In this document: positions 34,226 to 43,052 of the stretch, in pieces
Numbering within the stretch: position 1 is the first letter of the stretch
Layout of the letters: each line of letters opens with the position of its first letter
Assembly (NCBI GenBank): GCA_001443545.1
Contig: LMAD01000017.1
Span: forward strand, 1 to 48,311
Origin: Acidimicrobiaceae bacterium RAAP-2
GTDB taxonomy: Bacteria; Actinomycetota; Acidimicrobiia; Acidimicrobiales; RAAP-2
Direction of reading: 5' to 3'
DNA length: 48,311 bases
Program-made: the position numbers and the translations under genes
The notes under the pieces: model-generated
Told to the model about the DNA's origin: nothing
Seen by the model: the letters and a program-made list of their open reading frames with translations, nothing else
Database searches by the model: none

Positions 34226-35979
34226 GGTGCGGGCCGGAAGGCGTTGGTGATGGGCATCCGTCGGTCGCGACCGAAGGCCTTGGAGGAGATGCGCACGCCG
34301 GGCGGCATCTGGCGGCGCTTGTACTCACTACCGTCCACGAGCCGCACGATTCGCAGCACTAGTTCGGGGTCGTGCCCGAGCTCGATCATCGCCTCGGCGG
34401 TGAAATCTCGCTCCACGTAGAGCTCCAGCAGGGGATCGAGCTCGTCGTAGGGCGGCAGCGACTGGTCGTCGCGCTGGTCCGGACGCAACTCGGCCGACGG
34501 AGCCTTCGTGAGTACCGACGTGGGGATCGGTTCGGGGTCGCCGTCGGCGCGGGCGACCTCGTTACGGTATCGACACAGTTCGTAGACCAGGGTCTTGGGG
34601 ACGTCCTTGATCACCGCGAAGCCACCGGCCGAGTCCCCGTAGAGCGTCGAATACCCCGTCGCCATCTCGGACTTGTTCCCGGTGGTGAGCACGATCGCCC
34701 CCGTCGCATTCGAGGCCGCCATCAGGAGCACGCCGCGGATCCGCGACTGTAGGTTTTCGTCGGTGAGTCCGACGGGGTCCACCCCGAAGACGTCTCGCAA
34801 CATGGAGCCGAACGCTCGGTGCGCGTCCTCGATCGGCACGGTGACGAGGTCGATGTCGAGGCGTGAGGCCAACTCCACCGCGTCGGAGATCGAGTGGTCC
34901 GACGAGTACCGACTGGGCATAGCGAAGCCGCGCACGGCCGCCGAGCCGACGGCGTCGACCGCGATCGTCGCCACGAGGGACGAATCCACCCCGCCCGAGA
35001 CACCGAGGATGACCGATCGGAAGCCGTTCTTGCGCAGGTAGTCCCGCGTCCCGGTCACGAGGGCCTGGTAGATCTCGGCCGTTTCGCCCGGGGGGGAGGT
35101 CACGACGTTGACGGGGTAGGACTTACTCGTCGCGATTGGCGCCGGCGCGATCGGCGTACCGACCGACGACGAGCGAGCCGGGACGTCGGCGATGAGGAGC
35201 ATCTCCTCGAACGCAGCGGCGCGCGCGATGACCGCGCCGGCCTCGTCCACGACCACGCTCTGGCCATCGAAGACCAGTTCATCCTGACCCCCGACGAGAT
35301 TCACGTAGGCAATCGGGCAGTTGACCTCGCGCGCCCGCGCGGCGAGCATCGCCTCTCGCTCTCCACGGCGTCCGCGCGCGAAGGGCGACGCGTTCGCGAC
35401 CACCAATAGCGTCGCGCCCTGAGCCGCGAGTTGCGCCGCCGGACCCTCGGGGGTCCACACGTCCTCGCAGATCAAGAGGCCGACCGCTACACCGTTGACG
35501 TTGATGATGGCGTGCTCGCCGATCCCCGGATGGAAGTATCGCTGTTCGTCGAACACGTCGTAGTTCGGGAGGAGTCGTTTGGAGGCCGTCGTCACGACCC
35601 GTTGACCGTCCACCACCGCGAGCGCGTTGGCGACGTGACCGCGCGTCGGCACGGTCTGGGCCACGACGTCACGGCCGTCACTGGACGGCGCCAGGCGGAT
35701 CCACCGCTCGCCGTCGGCCAGCACCGTTCCCACCACGACCGCTGGACCGCCACCCGTGGCGGCGACCACCTCGAGCGCCTCGTCGGCCGCGATGATGAAA
35801 CCCTCTTTCAAGAGCAGGTCCTCGGGCGGGTAGCCGAGCAGTGACAACTCCGGTGTCACGAGCAGTGATGCGCCCGCCGTCGCCGCTTGGGTGCGAAACC
35901 GACCGATCGTCGCGACGTTCTGGGCCAGGCCACCGACGACGGCGTTCATCTGGGCGAGCGCGAGTCGGACAACGGGCAC
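34222..35979 (-). CDS. nadE: Glutamine-dependent NAD+ synthetase
   Basis: Final step of NAD synthesis. N-terminal nitrilase-type glutaminase (about 1-265; catalytic Glu in TPELSLLGYPPEDLLL, Cys in GLLICEDVW) and C-terminal ATP-pyrophosphatase domain with SGGVDS and TTGNKSEMATGYSTLYGD. 585 aa, shorter than the roughly 680-residue mycobacterial enzyme and of the bacterial single-chain type. GTG 35979 lies 6 bases after TAGGCT (35991-35986), so it is probably leaderless. Confidence 0.95.
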   Translation of the reverse strand: MPVVRLALAQMNAVVGGLAQNVATIGRFRTQAATAGASLLVTPELSLLGYPPEDLLLKEGFIIAADEALEVVAATGGGPAVVVGTVLADGERWIRLAPSSDGRDVVAQTVPTRGHVANALAVVDGQRVVTTASKRLLPNYDVFDEQRYFHPGIGEHAIINVNGVAVGLLICEDVWTPEGPAAQLAAQGATLLVVANASPFARGRRGEREAMLAARAREVNCPIAYVNLVGGQDELVFDGQSVVVDEAGAVIARAAAFEEMLLIADVPARSSSVGTPIAPAPIATSKSYPVNVVTSPPGETAEIYQALVTGTRDYLRKNGFRSVILGVSGGVDSSLVATIAVDAVGSAAVRGFAMPSRYSSDHSISDAVELASRLDIDLVTVPIEDAHRAFGSMLRDVFGVDPVGLTDENLQSRIRGVLLMAASNATGAIVLTTGNKSEMATGYSTLYGDSAGGFAVIKDVPKTLVYELCRYRNEVARADGDPEPIPTSVLTKAPSAELRPDQRDDQSLPPYDELDPLLELYVERDFTAEAMIELGHDPELVLRIVRLVDGSEYKRRQMPPGVRISSKAFGRDRRMPITNAFRPAP

Positions 35980-36137
35980 GACGTGAGCCTACCGGTGCCG
36001 AGTCCAGGCGTCCGTGGCGCCACCTGGCCGGTGCAACGTTTCACACGTGGTTAACAAAACCCGCGTCCCGGCGCTCTTCGACTCGCCAAACTAGATGGCG
36101 GATGCGTGAGGTTCGCGCTGACTCGAAGGAGCGATTA
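35980..36137. promoter_or_regulatory. Divergent nadE/glutamine synthetase control region
   Basis: 158 bases. Minus strand: TAGGCT 6 bases before nadE. Plus strand: AAGGAG before GTG 36138. Positions 36038-36055 hold GTTTC-N8-GTTAAC around a central CACGTG. It resembles a GlnR half-site pair (GTnAC and GAAAC elements) but the spacing is one base off the published pattern, so I treat it as only suggestive. Confidence 0.4.
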
Positions 36138-37226
36138 GTGGCGTATCAGGCTGAGTACATCTGGATCGACGGCACGGAGCCGACCCGCAAACTGCGAAGC
36201 AAGACCCGTATCGTGGCCGACGGCAAGAAGCCTCCGGTGTGGGGCTTCGACGGGTCGAGCACGAACCAGGCGACCGGTCACTTCTCGGACTGCGTCCTCC
36301 AACCGGTTTTCACCTGCCCGGACCCGCTGCGCGGTCCCAATGACGTGCTGGTGATGTGCGAGGTGTTGAACGCGGATATGACCCCCCACCCCACGAACAC
36401 GCGCGCGGCGGCCGTCGCGGTCGCCAAGCAGTTCGCGAGCTTCGAACCCATGTTCGGCATCGAGCAGGAGTACACCTTCTTCCAGGAAGGCCGCCCCTAC
36501 GGCTGGCCCGAGGTCGGCTTCCCGGCCCCCCAGGGGCCCTACTACTGCGGCGTCGGCGGGGCGAAGATGCCCGGTCGCGAGATTGTCGAGGCGCACACGC
36601 TCGCGTGCCTGCGCGCGGGGCTCGGGATCGAGGGCACGAACGCCGAGGTGATGATGGGCCAGTGGGAGTTCCAGATCGGCATTCTCGGCACCGTCGAGGT
36701 CGGCGACCAGCTGTGGACGGCCCGCTGGCTGCTCGAACGCATCGCGGAGGACTTCGGAGTCGACGTCAGCTTCGACGCCAAGCCCATCAAGGGTGACTGG
36801 AACGGCGCCGGGGCGCACACGAACTTCTCGACCAAGCAGATGCGCGCGTCCGGCGGCTGGGACGCGATCATCGCCGGCTGCGAGGCGCTGGGTACGCGGG
36901 TCCTCGAGCACATTGATAACTACGGCGAAGGCATCAAGGACCGTCTGACCGGCGCCCACGAGACTGCCCCGTGGTCGAAGTTCTCGTACGGGGTCTCGGA
37001 CCGTGGTTCGTCGGTACGCATCCCCGGGGGCGTCGCGCGCGACAAGCGCGGCTACCTCGAGGACCGCCGCCCCAACGCCAATGTCGACCCGTACGTGGTC
37101 GCGCGCCTGATGGTCGAGACGATCTGCGGCGCCGCCACCCCCACCCGGACCGCCGCCAAGAAGGCTCCAGCCAAGAAGGTCGCCGCCAAGAAGACGACCG
37201 CTCGCAAGGCTCCGGCCCGCCGATAA
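36138..37226 (+). CDS. Type II (eukaryote-like) glutamine synthetase with histone-H1-like tail
   Basis: Ammonia plus glutamate to glutamine. GSII signatures: VWGFDGSSTNQA (about 34-45), MFGIEQEYTFFQ, GPYYCGVG, KPIKGDWNGAGAHTNFSTK and VRIPGGVA. The core ends near residue 333 at VARLMVETICG. The last 29 residues form a basic Ala/Lys/Pro tail with repeated AKK units, like the tail of TopA in this window. GSII enzymes do not normally have it. Start GTG 36138 after AAGGAG. 362 aa. GSII in Actinobacteria usually coexists with GSI. Confidence 0.93.
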   Translation: MAYQAEYIWIDGTEPTRKLRSKTRIVADGKKPPVWGFDGSSTNQATGHFSDCVLQPVFTCPDPLRGPNDVLVMCEVLNADMTPHPTNTRAAAVAVAKQFASFEPMFGIEQEYTFFQEGRPYGWPEVGFPAPQGPYYCGVGGAKMPGREIVEAHTLACLRAGLGIEGTNAEVMMGQWEFQIGILGTVEVGDQLWTARWLLERIAEDFGVDVSFDAKPIKGDWNGAGAHTNFSTKQMRASGGWDAIIAGCEALGTRVLEHIDNYGEGIKDRLTGAHETAPWSKFSYGVSDRGSSVRIPGGVARDKRGYLEDRRPNANVDPYVVARLMVETICGAATPTRTAAKKAPAKKVAAKKTTARKAPARR

Positions 37227-37275
37227 TCGCGGACACGGCGGACACCGTGCCCGCGTCCTGACCCGAGGTGCGAGA

Positions 37276-38574
37276 ATGTCCCCCATGCAGAGCCAAGCCC
37301 AGTACGTCCTGCGAACGGTGGAGGAGCGGGGCATCCGCTTCGTCCAACTCTGGTTCACGGACGTGCTGGGCCGGCACAAGGCCTTCCACGTCACACCGGC
37401 CGAGTTGGAGGACGCCCTCGAAGAGGGGATGACCTTCGACGGCAGCGCGATCGACGGCTTCTCGCGCACGCGCGAATCGGACGTCCTCGCCCGTCCCGAC
37501 CTGACGACGTTCCAACTGCTGCCCTGGTACGAAGAGGGCGGCGGCGTCGCGCGAGTCTTCTGCGACATCGACAACATCGACGGGACCCCCTTCGACGGCT
37601 GCCCCCGTCAGCAGTTGCGCCGCGTGTTGCGCGACGCCCGCGAGCAGGGCTACACGTTCTTCGTGGCCCCCGAGATCGAGTACTTCTACTTCGAGGGACT
37701 CGACCCCAGTCGGCCACCGCAGCCCATTGACAACGGGAGTTACTTCGACCTCCTGCCCGACGACGTCGGTAGCCAACTGCGCCGACGGACCGTGCTCGTG
37801 CTCGAAGAGATGGGCATCGGGGTCGAACACGCCCAGCACGAAGACGCGCCCGGCCAACACGAGATCGACCTGCGCTACACAGACGCGCTCACCATGGCCG
37901 ACACCGTCATGACGGTCCGATACGTCGTCAAGGAGCTCGCTCGACAGTCCGGCGTCTCGGCCAGTTTCATGCCCAAGCCACTGGCCGCCGTGCAGGGCTC
38001 GGGCATGCACACCCACCTCTCGCTCTGGCGCGACGACGCCAACGCCTTCATCGGTGACGGGCCGTACGGACTCTCCGACGTGGCAACCCGGTTCATCGCG
38101 GGCATCGTGCACCACGCCCCCGAGATCACCGCAATCACCAACCAGTGGGTCAACTCCTACAAGCGCCTCGTCCCGGGACTCGAAGCACCCATCAACGCCG
38201 ACTGGGCCCGACACGACGGGGCGGCACTGGTGCGAATCCCGTCGGTCAAGCCCGGTCGGATCGACTCGACGAGAATCGAGTTCCGCTCGCCCGACCCGGC
38301 GGCGAACCCGTACCTCGCCTTCGCCGTGACGCTCGCCGCCGGGCTGCGCGGGGTGACGGGAGACTACGAGCTACCGGCGGAGGGTGAGCACCACGCACCG
38401 CTGCCCCAATCACTGGCCGAGGCCGTCGACCTGATGGAACGGTCGACACTCCTGCACGAGACGCTCGGCGAACACCAGGTCGAGTGGTTCCTTCGAAACA
38501 AGCGCGCCGAATGGGACGCCTACCGAGGTCAGGTCACCCCCTTCGAACTCGCTCGGTACCTGCCCCTGCTGTGA
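37276..38574 (+). CDS. Type I-like glutamine synthetase family protein
   Basis: 432 aa. MTFDGSAIDGFSR (about 52-64) corresponds to the GSI beta-grasp Asp loop; EIEYFYF, EDAPGQHEID and GMHTHLSLW are active-site segments, and RIEFRSPDPAANPYLA closes the core. The region of the adenylylated Tyr reads GDYELP instead of NLYDLP: Tyr is present but flanks differ, so adenylylation cannot be judged. It may be a GlnA-type synthetase or a gamma-glutamyl-amine ligase (GlnA3/GlnA4 type). GAGG precedes ATG 37276; it overlaps the regulator downstream as GTGA. Confidence 0.85.
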   Translation: MSPMQSQAQYVLRTVEERGIRFVQLWFTDVLGRHKAFHVTPAELEDALEEGMTFDGSAIDGFSRTRESDVLARPDLTTFQLLPWYEEGGGVARVFCDIDNIDGTPFDGCPRQQLRRVLRDAREQGYTFFVAPEIEYFYFEGLDPSRPPQPIDNGSYFDLLPDDVGSQLRRRTVLVLEEMGIGVEHAQHEDAPGQHEIDLRYTDALTMADTVMTVRYVVKELARQSGVSASFMPKPLAAVQGSGMHTHLSLWRDDANAFIGDGPYGLSDVATRFIAGIVHHAPEITAITNQWVNSYKRLVPGLEAPINADWARHDGAALVRIPSVKPGRIDSTRIEFRSPDPAANPYLAFAVTLAAGLRGVTGDYELPAEGEHHAPLPQSLAEAVDLMERSTLLHETLGEHQVEWFLRNKRAEWDAYRGQVTPFELARYLPLL

Positions 38575-39275
38575 ACATCGACGTCGTGCTCTGCGTTCCC
38601 TCGTGCGAAGGGCCGATCAAGAAAGCCTTCGAAGTGACGGGCGTCACACCGGCGGTCGCCACGTCGGGCCGACTGAACGAGGTAACGGCGTTGGAGCCAA
38701 CCGACGGTTACGCCGGTGCGGTGATCAACGCCGCGGGATTCCCCTTCAACGACGCGATGAACCTCTGTCGTCAACTGCGGCACCGAGACCGTCCCGTTGG
38801 ACCGATCATCCTGCTCGTCGACCACTATCAACTCGACGACCTCACGTTCCGAGAGGACCTCTTCGACGACTTCGTGGTGGGACCATTCGACGTGAGTGAG
38901 TTGTCCACCCGGCTGCGTCACCGGCTCCGTCGCGCGGGGAACGAGAACGTCGCCGCCCGGATTGAACAGGGTGGCCTCGTGATGAACCTTGAGACCTACC
39001 AAGCCACGATCACCGGGCGCGTGATGGACCTGACCTACATGGAGTACGAACTACTGCGGTTCCTCGCGACCAATCCACAACGGGTCTTCACGCGCGAGAC
39101 CCTGCTCAGCCGGGTGTGGGGCTACGAGTACTACGGTGGCGCGCGCACCGTCGACGTCCACGTCCGCCGACTACGGGCGAAACTCGGCGAAGAGCACGCC
39201 CACCTGATCCAGACCGTGCGGTCGGTCGGCTACAAATTCGGCGTCGACGGCGAGCGCATCGACACCGTCCTCTAG
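38571..39275 (+). CDS. GlnR-like atypical OmpR-family regulator
   Basis: 234 aa, start GTG 38571 inside the glutamine synthetase stop (GTGA). Residues 1-122 keep a receiver-like fold, but the phosphorylation pocket is gone: the acidic pair is CVPS (8-11), the acceptor position reads INAAG (52-56) and the conserved Lys is Gly104 (VVGPFD). Residues 135-228 are a winged helix (MDLTYMEYELLRFLATNP, RTVDVHVRRLRAKLGE). GlnR, the actinobacterial nitrogen regulator, has exactly this non-phosphorylatable form, and the gene sits behind two glutamine synthetases. The GlnR identity is inferred. Confidence 0.8.
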   Translation: MNIDVVLCVPSCEGPIKKAFEVTGVTPAVATSGRLNEVTALEPTDGYAGAVINAAGFPFNDAMNLCRQLRHRDRPVGPIILLVDHYQLDDLTFREDLFDDFVVGPFDVSELSTRLRHRLRRAGNENVAARIEQGGLVMNLETYQATITGRVMDLTYMEYELLRFLATNPQRVFTRETLLSRVWGYEYYGGARTVDVHVRRLRAKLGEEHAHLIQTVRSVGYKFGVDGERIDTVL

Positions 39276-39637
39276 TGGGTCGGGGCGTAGGCCCAGAGCT
39301 CGACCTCGGCGCGCGCGCCCAACGGCAGTTGGGCGACCGCAACAGCCGAACGGGTCGGACGGGGGACGGTGAACGCCTCCACCCACACCTCGTTGCACGG
39401 CGCGAAGTCGTCCATGTCCACCAAGAACAACGTCGCCTTGACCACTTGGTCGAAGGTGGCGCCCGCCTCGTCGAGGACGTGACGCGCGTTCTCGAGAGCC
39501 TGGCGCAACTGACCCGCGGCGGTGGCGTCAGCCATGGTTTGCCCCTCGCGACCGGGAACGAGGCCGAGCTGACCCGAGATCACGACGAGGTCGCCGGCAC
39601 GACGCCACGGCGAGTATGGGCCAACGGGAGCAGACAC
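39272..39637 (-). CDS. ridA: RidA family reactive-intermediate deaminase
   Basis: About 121 aa, YjgF/RidA fold: APVGPYSPWRRAGDLVVISGQ at the start, then ENARHVLDEAGATFDQVVKATLFL and the C-terminal RSAVAVAQLPLGARAEVELWA with the conserved Arg and Glu that hydrolyse enamine/imine intermediates. Start GTG 39637. It converges with the GlnR-like gene, overlapping by 4 bases, and lies 13 bases downstream of the Fe-S carrier gene. Confidence 0.88.
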   Translation of the reverse strand: MSAPVGPYSPWRRAGDLVVISGQLGLVPGREGQTMADATAAGQLRQALENARHVLDEAGATFDQVVKATLFLVDMDDFAPCNEVWVEAFTVPRPTRSAVAVAQLPLGARAEVELWAYAPTH

Positions 39638-39650
39638 GGTTCCTCGAATC

Positions 39651-40019
39651 TCAGCTGAAGGAGTTGCCGCACCCGCAGGTACGCGTGGCGTTCGGGTTGG
39701 AAATGTGGAAGCCGGCACCCTGGAGTCCGTCGGTGAAGTCGAGGGTGGCTCCGGTCAGCAGCTCGGCGCTCGCGGCGTCGACGACGACCTTCACGCCACC
39801 GAAGTCGCGCACGACGTCATCGGCGGCGAACTCGGAGTCGAAGTACATGTCGTACTGGAAGCCCGAGCAGCCACCGGACTTGACCGCTATGCGCAGGGCG
39901 AGTACTTCATCCGCGGCCTCGGCGGCGATCAGTTCGGCGACCTTGGACGCGGCGGTGGCGGTCAGGGTAATCGGTTCGGCGACGGTGGCGTCGACGGCCG
40001 TGGTGATGACGTCGGTCAT
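39651..40019 (-). CDS. erpA: A-type iron-sulfur cluster carrier (ErpA/IscA)
   Basis: 122 aa with the three conserved cysteines: VKSGGCSGFQY and the C-terminal TCGCGNSF. A-type carriers pass Fe-S clusters to apo-enzymes. AAGGAG precedes ATG 40019. Divergent from the Mrp carrier at 40105, so both likely serve Fe-S assembly. Confidence 0.93.
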   Translation of the reverse strand: MTDVITTAVDATVAEPITLTATAASKVAELIAAEAADEVLALRIAVKSGGCSGFQYDMYFDSEFAADDVVRDFGGVKVVVDAASAELLTGATLDFTDGLQGAGFHISNPNATRTCGCGNSFS

Positions 40020-40092
40020 AGGGCTCCTTCAGTTGACGACGTCACAATGGTAGCGGGGACCTCGTCCCGGCGATACCCCACCCCCATCCCGG

Positions 40093-40104
40093 TAACGTCC
40101 CGTT
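40093..40104 (+). promoter_or_regulatory. Leaderless -10 box of mrp
   Basis: TAACGT (40093-40098), 6 bases, then GTG 40105. No Shine-Dalgarno. The erpA start lies 74 bases back on the other strand. Confidence 0.45.
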
Positions 40105-41271
40105 GTGAACCTCGCCGAAGCGGTCCGAGAACGACTCGCGCACGTCTACGACCCAGAACTGGGCGCCTCGATCGTCGAGTTGGGGATGGTTCGGGCCGTG
40201 GCGGTCGACGACCGGGACGTGACCGTGACCATCGCGCTCACAACTTCGGGCTGTCCGCTACGCACGCAGATCGAGCGGGACGTCCGCGAGGCGGCCGCGA
40301 GCCTCGATGGCGTTCGGGGAGTTCGACTGGTGCTCGACGTCATGAGCCCTGACGAGAAGCGGTCCACCATGATGGCCGCACGGGCCGTCGCGCAGCGGCG
40401 CGCTCCGTCAACGTCGCTCGCGCCGACGACTCCGGTTTTGGCCATCGCCTCGGGCAAGGGCGGCGTCGGTAAGTCGTCGGTGACGGCCAACCTCGCAACG
40501 GCGCTCGCGATGACCGGACTCACCGTCGGGGTGCTCGACGCCGACGTCTGGGGGTTCTCACTGACCCGACTCCTCGACATCGACGGTGACGTTGAGGCCG
40601 TCGGCGGCAAGATGCAACCCCTCGTTCGACCCGTCGGCCCCGGCGAGATCCGCCTGCTATCGATGGGACTCCTGGCCGACGACGACCAGGCACTGCTCTG
40701 GCGCGGCCTCGTGGTTCAAAAGGCCGTGGCCCAATTCATCGAAGACGCAGATTGGTCGGGGGTGGACTACCTACTCATCGACACCCCACCGGGGACCGGA
40801 GACATCGCCATGACCCTCGCGCGGCTCGTGCCCACGATGGGTCAGCTAATCGTGACCACGCCGAATCGAGCGGCCCAACGCGTCGCGGCACGGGCCGCCG
40901 ATTTCGCGCGCAAGTCCAATATCCGCGTCCTCGGCGTCATCGAGAACATGAGTGCGTTCACCTGCTCGTGCGGCGAACGACACGCCATTTTCGGTGACGG
41001 GGGTGGCGAGGAACTCGCCGCGCAGCTATGCGTCCCGCTCCTCGCCTCGATCCCGCTCCACGGCGACGTCGCCCACGGTGGCGACACCGGGCGGCCGGTC
41101 GTGACGCGCGAAGACGGCGACGGGATCTTCACGGAACTCGCAAGCCGCATTATCGACCAAGTTGCGCCGCTCAAGGGTGACGTCGGGTGCAGCGCGCGAA
41201 TGCTCGATGCGATTGCGCGCGCCGTCGAGACGGGTGAGTCGGGCGCCACGCCCACCGGCATCGGGGATTGA
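40105..41271 (+). CDS. mrp: Mrp/ApbC Fe-S cluster carrier ATPase with MIP18 domain
   Basis: 388 aa. N-terminal MIP18/DUF59 domain (about 1-85: VYDPELGASIVELGMV) and C-terminal P-loop ATPase (GKGGVGKSSVTANLATAL near 117, DADVWGFSL, DTPPGTGD). The cluster-binding CxxC is reduced to TCSC (FTCSCGERHAIFG). Typical domain order and length. A hairpin follows the stop directly. Confidence 0.93.
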   Translation: MNLAEAVRERLAHVYDPELGASIVELGMVRAVAVDDRDVTVTIALTTSGCPLRTQIERDVREAAASLDGVRGVRLVLDVMSPDEKRSTMMAARAVAQRRAPSTSLAPTTPVLAIASGKGGVGKSSVTANLATALAMTGLTVGVLDADVWGFSLTRLLDIDGDVEAVGGKMQPLVRPVGPGEIRLLSMGLLADDDQALLWRGLVVQKAVAQFIEDADWSGVDYLLIDTPPGTGDIAMTLARLVPTMGQLIVTTPNRAAQRVAARAADFARKSNIRVLGVIENMSAFTCSCGERHAIFGDGGGEELAAQLCVPLLASIPLHGDVAHGGDTGRPVVTREDGDGIFTELASRIIDQVAPLKGDVGCSARMLDAIARAVETGESGATPTGIGD

Positions 41272-41272
41272 G

Positions 41273-41298
41273 ACCAACGAACCGCAGCACTCGTTGGT
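41273..41298. terminator. Hairpin after mrp
   Basis: ACCAACGA (41273-41280), a 10-base loop, TCGTTGGT (41291-41298), a perfect 8-bp stem starting two bases past the mrp stop. No T-run. A second perfect 8-bp stem CATCGTCG/CGACGATG (41331-41338, 41361-41368) follows. Confidence 0.45.
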
Positions 41299-41424
41299 AT
41301 GCACCCACTGGATTGAACGAGGAACTGGCTCATCGTCGACGCCGTTGCGCCTCTTCTCGCCGACGATGATCGACCGCACCGCGGAGCACCCGCCGGCTGC
41401 TGAATCAACGGCTTAGTCAGGGAT

Positions 41425-41436
41425 TACACTGGGCGT
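41425..41436 (+). promoter_or_regulatory. Leaderless -10 box of the DUF1295 gene
   Basis: TACACT (41425-41430), 6 bases, then ATG 41437 with no Shine-Dalgarno. One of the clearest examples of this arrangement in the window. Confidence 0.5.
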
Positions 41437-42285
41437 ATGTCGCCGCTGCACCTCGTTGTCGTGATAGCCGCGGTGGCCGCGGCGTTCGCGTGGCTCGCGT
41501 CACTCGCGACCGGTGACACCTCGTGGATCGACCGCCTCTGGTCGGTCCTGCCCGAGACCTACGTCTGGGTCTTCGCGCTGCGCGCCGGTCTGAGCGATAC
41601 GCGACTCGACGTGATGGCAATTCTCACGACGGCGTGGGGTCTGCGCCTGACGTTCAACTTCGCCCGACGGGGAGGGTACACCGGCACCGAGGACTACCGC
41701 TGGGCGGTCCTGCGCTCGTCGATGCGCCGTTGGCAGTTCCAGCTCTTCAATCTCTTCTTCATCGTCGTCTACCAGAGCTTTCTGCTGGTCTTGATCGCGC
41801 TGCCTGCGTTCACGGCCTACCAGCACCGCGGCGCGGCCTTCGGCCCGCTCGACGCATTCCTCACCACGCTCTTCGTCGCCATGCTGGTTGGTGAGACGGT
41901 CGCCGACCAGCAGCAGTGGAACTTCCAGCGGCGAAAGCGGATCGTCACCCTCGCGGGCGATGAGCCAACGACCCGATTCCTCCAAGCGGGACTCTTTCGC
42001 TACGCCCGTCACCCGAACTACTTCTTCGAGATCGCCCAGTGGTGGATCGTCTTTCTCTTCGGGGCGGTGGCCGCTCGATCCCTCGCGCAGTGGACGCTGA
42101 TCGGACCGGTGCTACTGAGCGCGCTCTTCGTCGGTTCCACCTCGTTCACTGAGAAGATCTCGCGTTCGCGCTACCCGGAGTACGAGCACTACCAACGTAC
42201 GACGTCAGCCATCGTCCCGTGGTTCTCTCGCGCTCGGTCGATCGTCACCGCGGACGAATCGGCTCAACTCCCGCCTTGGTCGTAG
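41437..42285 (+). CDS. DUF1295 membrane protein, steroid-5-alpha-reductase-like
   Basis: 282 aa with about seven hydrophobic segments. The C-terminal FRYARHPNYFFEIAQWWIVFL is the signature of the 5-alpha-reductase/isoprenylcysteine methyltransferase-like fold that binds NADPH or SAM. TSWIDRLWSVLPE at about 28-40 and QQQWNFQRRKR in the middle are typical of DUF1295. Substrate unknown; an acyl or sterol-like lipid is a guess. Its 3' end overlaps the Nudix gene by 22 bases, tail to tail. Confidence 0.88.
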   Translation: MSPLHLVVVIAAVAAAFAWLASLATGDTSWIDRLWSVLPETYVWVFALRAGLSDTRLDVMAILTTAWGLRLTFNFARRGGYTGTEDYRWAVLRSSMRRWQFQLFNLFFIVVYQSFLLVLIALPAFTAYQHRGAAFGPLDAFLTTLFVAMLVGETVADQQQWNFQRRKRIVTLAGDEPTTRFLQAGLFRYARHPNYFFEIAQWWIVFLFGAVAARSLAQWTLIGPVLLSALFVGSTSFTEKISRSRYPEYEHYQRTTSAIVPWFSRARSIVTADESAQLPPWS

Positions 42286-43052
42286 CCCTCGTCACCGGGT
42301 AGGAGAATCAACGATTCGCCGTCGCGCTCGACGATCCGCGGTTCGATCCGCGGTACCGGACCCTGCGACCCGGCCCACGCGAGTACGTCGGCGACCCGAT
42401 CGAACGACGCGATGGACGTGAGATTCCGAATGGTCGGCAAGATGATCACCATCTCGCCGCTCGCCGCCGCCGCGAGCGCGTCAACGGGACGGACCCACCG
42501 GTGATCGACCGTCTCGCCTTCGTCGTGGCCCGCAATCTGATCGGGCGGGGTCTCAACGACGAAGAATCGGGTGTCGAATCGGCGCGGCGGACCGATCGGC
42601 GTGACCCAATGAGACAGGTAGACGACGGCTCGAAGGTCGAGCACGATGCCCTCGTCGTCGAGCACGTCGGCGAAGGTGCACCGCCGCGTGTTCAGGTCAT
42701 CGCGCCGCGCGGCGAACGCGGCGTGATCAACGCCGTCGACGCGTCGAGCCTCCCGATCGATCGCGATGAGCAACCCCGCCTCTTCGAAAAGCTCGCGAAG
42801 AGCGGCCACGTAGAACGCCAGTCCACCACTCGACAACCCCAGTCGCTTCGAGGCCGTCGCCTCATCGAGCCCGAGGACCCGATCGCCGAAATCGGCGTCA
42901 CCAGTATCAACACCGCCACCAGGGAAGACATAGGCACCACCTACGAAATCACTGTTCAGGTTTCGCCTCAGCAGTAGGACCTCGACGCCGTCGGGACCGT
43001 CGCGAAGCGGCAGGATCGTCGACGCCGGTCGGGGGGTCAGGATTTCGGCCAT
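42264..43052 (-). CDS. Nudix hydrolase
   Basis: 262 aa. The Nudix box starts after GGAYVFPGGGVD and continues in FYVAALRELFEEAGLLI (REx2EExG kept as RELFEEAG). The long spacing between GG and the REEL helix (about 45 residues) suggests the NUDT7/NUDT19-like CoA or larger-substrate group. ATG 43052 lies 6 bases after TAGGTT on the minus strand, another leaderless-type start. Confidence 0.85.
   Translation of the reverse strand: MAEILTPRPASTILPLRDGPDGVEVLLLRRNLNSDFVGGAYVFPGGGVDTGDADFGDRVLGLDEATASKRLGLSSGGLAFYVAALRELFEEAGLLIAIDREARRVDGVDHAAFAARRDDLNTRRCTFADVLDDEGIVLDLRAVVYLSHWVTPIGPPRRFDTRFFVVETPPDQIAGHDEGETVDHRWVRPVDALAAAASGEMVIILPTIRNLTSIASFDRVADVLAWAGSQGPVPRIEPRIVERDGESLILLPGDEGYDQGGS

Noticed and set aside
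37140..37225. Lys/Ala codon repeats at the end of the glutamine synthetase gene as a simple DNA repeat
   Set aside because: Units vary in sequence and keep the frame, so this is a protein tail rather than a microsatellite; reported as such.
36135..37577. Open frame on the minus strand opposite the type II glutamine synthetase
   Set aside because: Antisense shadow of a GSII gene with complete signatures.
36934..38214. Open frame on the minus strand opposite the type I-like glutamine synthetase
   Set aside because: Antisense shadow; Asp/Val/Gly-rich with no motif.
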